The notes beneath the pieces are model-generated. The model made no database searches. It was not told where the DNA came from and saw only the letters and a program-made list of their open reading frames with translations. Shown piece after piece: positions 60,593-64,000 of a stretch of DNA of 64,000 bases. The position numbers and the translations under genes are program-made. Origin of the DNA: Persicobacter psychrovividus. GTDB lineage: Bacteria > Bacteroidota > Bacteroidia > Cytophagales > Cyclobacteriaceae. Positions within the stretch are counted from its first letter, which is position 1. Each line of letters begins with the position of its first letter. Location of the stretch: contig NZ_AP025297.1 in NCBI RefSeq assembly GCF_036492425.1, positions 62,001 to 126,000 on the forward strand, read 5' to 3'.

Positions 60593-63082
60593 ATGAAAAA
60601 GAAGCTATTTTTATGGTTTACAGCCGTACTGCTATTATTGACGGTACGGCCTGTAACAGCGCAAAATACGGTTTGGAATCCTGCTGCAAACCCGAATAAT
60701 GACGGACTATCAGAATCCTCCTGGCATGATGCCGCCAACTGGACGGCTGGAGTTCCGACCGCAGATGGAGGTGCTATTTTTAATGTAAAAGATGCCATCC
60801 CTTGTTTTATTGATCAGACGGTCAATGTAAAAAAGTTTGTCCTCGGAGATGGCGGAACTGGGGAAACTGCCCGCTTGGTGGTTAAAAATGGAGGGCATTT
60901 GATTACAGGTAACGAATGGTCAGGTACGGCATGGACTGCTGCTTACGAAACGGAACTGGTCGTTGAGCAAGGCGGTATTATTGATTTTGGAAACCATTTC
61001 TGGAATGGCTGGCAAGGACATTCGTCGGTTTATCTCAACGGTGGAGTGATCAATGTGAACAATATGCTCGGAACAGCTTTTGAGGACGGTACCCATGGCA
61101 GTAGCACAATACTGGTTGCCGCAGGGGAGTTGAACCTGAATGAATTTCATCCAGAGAAAACGATTCCAGAGGGATCTGTATGGAACATCACTTCGGGTAC
61201 GGTTAGTATCAAAGGAGATCAACAGGACAATATTTTAAATTTGGCAAGTCTTGGCAGAATCGTTACCACGGGGGAAAGTGGTTCAGAAGATCGTCTGCTT
61301 CAGGTAGAACTTGAAGGTGAGGGCGAAACGCTAAAGACGGTGGTTAGTTCGACTGAAAACGAGGTACAGCCTCCGGTCGTACCTGCGGAGACCGTTTGGG
61401 CCCCACAGGCTAACCCTGCCAATACGGATGCAACCGAGGCTGCGTGGTCAGTTGCCGCCAACTGGACCAACGGATTGCCTGGCGAGATTACGGTGGTAAA
61501 ATTCACTCAGGCAGATGCCATTGATTGTTTCATCGACAGTTCGGTAAGCATTAAGCAGTTGATATTGGGAGATGGCAATGAAGGAGATCAAACCGCCAAG
61601 TTGATCATCAAGGATAATGGATTTTTGTCCACTGCCAATGATGCCTGGTCGGGTGCGGCCTGGGCAGATAATTGGGATACCGAATTAGTGGTTGAAACGG
61701 GCGGAACGATCAGCTTCGGTCAGCATTTCTGGAATGGCTGGCAAGGGCATTCGACGGTTTATTTGAACGGAGGAGTGATCAATGTGAACAATATGCTCGG
61801 AACAGCTTTTGAGGAAGGCACCAATGGAACAAGCACTATCTACCTTGAAAGCGGTGAAATGAATTTGAATGAGTTCCATCCGGAAAATTCACTGCCTGAT
61901 GGCTCAGTATGGAATATTACGGGAGCAAAAATTTATATTAAGGGAGATCATAAAGCCTCCATAGAATACCTTGAATTTCAGGGTAGAATCATCACTACGG
62001 GGGAGGATGGTACTGCTGAACTAAGCCTGAAGGTGGAGATTATCGGCACGGAGGGTGATCCTATTACCCGAATTTCGGCAGTAGAGGAACAAACACCGCC
62101 AACACCAACGGTTACGGTATGGAACCCTGCCGCCAATGAAGATAATTCCGAAGCTACGGAGGCCTCTTGGAGTGTTGCCGAAAACTGGACTGCGGGCGTA
62201 CCAACACCAAAAATGATCGCCAAGTTTGATCAGAAAGATGCAATTGCATGTTTTATCGATCAGCGAGTGGGTGTTCAACAGTTTGTCTTGGGCGATGGCG
62301 GTGAAGGAGCCCAAAGTGCGCAACTGATTATAAAGGATGGTGGTAGCCTGACAACAGGTGATACTTGGTCGGGTTGTGCATGGTCGAATAATTACACTTC
62401 GAGTTTGATTATTGAGGAAGGTGGAGAACTGAATTTTGGCAGCCATTTTTGGAACGGCTGGCAAGGTCATTCTATGGTTCATATCAATGGAGGGATCGTC
62501 AATGTAAACCACATGTATGCGACGGCTTTTGAGGAGGGTACCGCAGGGACAAGTACCACCTACATCACCGATGGAGAATTGAACTTAAATGTTTTTGATG
62601 CAGAAAAATCCTTACCCGAAGGCTCCGTATGGAACATTACCGAAGGGGTAGTCTATATCAAAGGAGACTATAAGGAGGCCATCAATCAGTTGGTCACTTT
62701 AGGAAGAATCCTTACAACGGGAGAAAGTGGAGATGAAGATCGATCGTTGATAGTGGATGTTTCCGGTGAAGGGGATCAGGCTTTGACAAGGATAGCGACT
62801 GAGGAGAATGGCACATCGCCTGAAGATCCATTATTTGCCGATAAAGGCAAGCAGCTGGTGGTTGCTCCAAACCCAACGGATGGCATTTTCAGTATTAATA
62901 TTCCGCAGGAAAAAGTGGGTCAGACCTTCCGCATTTATTCCATTATTGGCAGAATGGTGATGGAAGGCAGCTTACAAAATACCGCTGAGAAAGTTAATAT
63001 AGGTCATTTGCCTTCAGGGGTTTATTTGATTCATCTGCACGAGGGCTCAAAGCCACAAATCAGTAAAATTGTACTGAAGTAG
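60593..63082 (+). CDS. Secreted triple-module protein with T9SS tail (module protein 2)
   Basis: 829 residues from ATG 60593 (MKKKLFLWFTAVLLLLTVRP, a good signal peptide); the frame opens at 60578, but 60593 places the start at the same distance from the promoter as in the paralog. Three copies of the ~230-residue module of the 59292 gene (about 25-250, 260-495 and 500-740), each beginning VWNPAAN/VWAPQAN, with DAIxCFID, HFWNGWQGHS and INVNNM or VNVNHM. T9SS tail at about 755-829 (VAPNPTDGIFSINIPQEK). Modules 1 and 2 share a 44-bp identical DNA stretch (61043-61086 and 61772-61815), a sign of recent exchange. Confidence 0.8.
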   Translation: MKKKLFLWFTAVLLLLTVRPVTAQNTVWNPAANPNNDGLSESSWHDAANWTAGVPTADGGAIFNVKDAIPCFIDQTVNVKKFVLGDGGTGETARLVVKNGGHLITGNEWSGTAWTAAYETELVVEQGGIIDFGNHFWNGWQGHSSVYLNGGVINVNNMLGTAFEDGTHGSSTILVAAGELNLNEFHPEKTIPEGSVWNITSGTVSIKGDQQDNILNLASLGRIVTTGESGSEDRLLQVELEGEGETLKTVVSSTENEVQPPVVPAETVWAPQANPANTDATEAAWSVAANWTNGLPGEITVVKFTQADAIDCFIDSSVSIKQLILGDGNEGDQTAKLIIKDNGFLSTANDAWSGAAWADNWDTELVVETGGTISFGQHFWNGWQGHSTVYLNGGVINVNNMLGTAFEEGTNGTSTIYLESGEMNLNEFHPENSLPDGSVWNITGAKIYIKGDHKASIEYLEFQGRIITTGEDGTAELSLKVEIIGTEGDPITRISAVEEQTPPTPTVTVWNPAANEDNSEATEASWSVAENWTAGVPTPKMIAKFDQKDAIACFIDQRVGVQQFVLGDGGEGAQSAQLIIKDGGSLTTGDTWSGCAWSNNYTSSLIIEEGGELNFGSHFWNGWQGHSMVHINGGIVNVNHMYATAFEEGTAGTSTTYITDGELNLNVFDAEKSLPEGSVWNITEGVVYIKGDYKEAINQLVTLGRILTTGESGDEDRSLIVDVSGEGDQALTRIATEENGTSPEDPLFADKGKQLVVAPNPTDGIFSINIPQEKVGQTFRIYSIIGRMVMEGSLQNTAEKVNIGHLPSGVYLIHLHEGSKPQISKIVLK

Positions 63083-63117
63083 ATAATCTTTCCCTGCATA
63101 ATGACTGCTAAAAATTT

Positions 63118-63170
63118 AAGGCATTTTTTGAAAACGATTTCTGTTTATCAAAAAATGCCTTTTGTCTTTT
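63118..63170 (+). terminator. Intrinsic terminator after module protein 2
   Basis: 14-bp arms AAGGCATTTTTTGA (63118-63131) and TCAAAAAATGCCTT (63148-63161), 16-nt loop, then a T-rich tail to 63170. Confidence 0.9.
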
Positions 63171-63328
63171 AAATAATTTATCCTGAAACCCTCTACGGGC
63201 CAAAGGATCTGCTTGAAAAATAAAATGGACAGTATAAAATTTTACATAAAATGATAATATGTTTATATTGTTTTATTATATTTTTGAACAGGAACAGCCC
63301 TCTAAATGGGGAAACATAATTTTTTTAT
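63171..63328. other. Intergenic, upstream of the last gene
   Basis: 158 bp, A/T-rich. A TATTTTTG box (TAnnTTTG) near 63279-63286 could be a -7 element; no TTTG at the right -33 distance and no TTAAG array. Confidence 0.35.
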
Positions 63329-64000
63329 ATGATAAAATACTACTTTACGATCTTGTTATGTTTTGCCCTGAACAGTTCATTTGCTAAATATGGATTGCGT
63401 ATTTATGGGCAGGAGTACCCGATTACTGAGCGGACCATGTGTCAGTTTTTTGTGAACCAAGCCCCTGAATTGGGAGATGGTTTTCAGATTAATTTTAACA
63501 TGTCCACCATCGATGATCAGTACAATGAGTTTGGGTACATTTTCCGAGCGGTAACTGCTCAAGGAAAAAAAATGGATTTGATTTATCAGGTAGCGGATGA
63601 CACCTATGTGAAAATCAGTTTGTTGCTTGGCAGTAATAAAAAAGGAGAGCTTGCTATTCGGGTAAATCGACGTGCGCTCTCCAACTGGCAACAGGTTCAG
63701 ATCAAAGCCAACCTTGAAAAAAATCAATATCAACTTTCGGTCGAGGGTGTATCCAATCAGTTACAATACAATTATTTTTCCCCTGCCGACCACTTAAAAT
63801 TTTATTTTGGGGTAAACGATCAGAAGGGGATAGCAACCCGTGATGCAATCAATATGAAAATCCGGCATGTAGAATTTCAGCTGGATAATGAGCCTGTGGC
63901 CGATTGGAAGCTGGATCAGGTTGAGGGGCAACGGGTTAATGATACTAATGGAGAATACACAGCATCACTAAAAAATCCAAAATGGATTAGAAAAGACTTC
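63329..64000 (+). CDS. Secreted LamG/concanavalin-like protein (runs off the window)
   Basis: ATG at 63329 opens a frame of 224 codons without stop to the last base. Signal peptide MIKYYFTILLCFALNSSFAK, then a beta-sandwich-like domain (FQINFNMSTIDDQYNEFGYIF, YQVADDTYVKISLLLG, LSNWQQVQIKANLEKNQYQL, HLKFYFGVNDQKGI) ending with MKIRHVEF...WKLDQVEGQRVND. The pattern resembles LamG or similar glycan-binding domains at the front of larger PUL proteins. The rest, likely a catalytic or Kelch-type part, is outside the window. It is short of a stop, so it is easily missed by ORF callers. Confidence 0.75.
   Translation, partial: MIKYYFTILLCFALNSSFAKYGLRIYGQEYPITERTMCQFFVNQAPELGDGFQINFNMSTIDDQYNEFGYIFRAVTAQGKKMDLIYQVADDTYVKISLLLGSNKKGELAIRVNRRALSNWQQVQIKANLEKNQYQLSVEGVSNQLQYNYFSPADHLKFYFGVNDQKGIATRDAINMKIRHVEFQLDNEPVADWKLDQVEGQRVNDTNGEYTASLKNPKWIRKDF

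Noticed and set aside
1-64000. rRNA or tRNA genes
   Set aside because: I saw no cloverleaf with the usual T-loop GGTTCGA-type sequence in a suitable context and no rRNA segments; cannot exclude a missed tRNA without a covariance search.

Overview
The window looks like chromosome of a free-living, probably marine, member of Bacteroidota (Cytophagales / Flammeovirgaceae-like). Evidence is a SusC/SusD pair with an ECF sigma / FecR switch, at least five secreted proteins with type IX secretion (T9SS) C-terminal tails, TAnnTTTG-type -7 boxes, A-rich leaders without Shine-Dalgarno sequences, and many glycoside hydrolases and sulfatases. The genus is inference.

Layout. (1) 1-3.5 kb: the end of a GH13 alpha-glucosidase and a large secreted LamG/T9SS protein. 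(2) 3.6-20.3 kb: an accessory island. It holds an IS66 scar, an unknown gene, an 11-bp iteron-like array and possible oriT, mobC and a very large relaxase with internal repeats, a higBA toxin-antitoxin pair, an AAA/PD-(D/E)XK ATPase, a complete IS1-family element with target duplication, a serine recombinase, a DUF4143-type ATPase, a hipB with three evenly spaced operators in front of a gene graveyard (hipA', mazG', DUF2075'), a GNAT acetyltransferase, an ankyrin protein with a small coupled ORF, and a second relaxase tail fused to a second ATPase copy. (3) 20.4-56.2 kb: a large polysaccharide utilisation locus with GH74-like, GH9, GH130, GH30, GH97, two six-hairpin (MGH1/GH63-like) glycosidases, an SSS symporter, ECF sigma - sulfatase - FecR - SusC - SusD - surface lipoprotein, two intact and one broken sulfatase, and an unknown alpha/alpha-toroid protein. 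A group IIC intron sits directly behind a terminator hairpin in this stretch. (4) 56.3-64 kb: a scar of a third ATPase copy, a GH92 alpha-mannosidase, two paralogous secreted T9SS proteins built from one or three copies of an unrecognised ~230-residue module, and the start of a further secreted protein running off the window.

How it works together (inference): SusC with an N-terminal STN domain would sense substrate and signal through FecR to the ECF sigma factor. Surface and periplasmic hydrolases and sulfatases would cut a complex, probably sulfated, beta-glucan/mannose-containing glycan. SusCD, the symporter and the GH130 phosphorylase would take up and finish the oligosaccharides. The most unusual points are the paired activator-like promoters (three TTAA half-sites at exact 11-bp steps) before the two paralogous module proteins, the three repeats of one ATPase cassette (two genes and one scar), the triple hipB operator kept although hipA is destroyed, and a sulfatase placed between sigma and anti-sigma genes.
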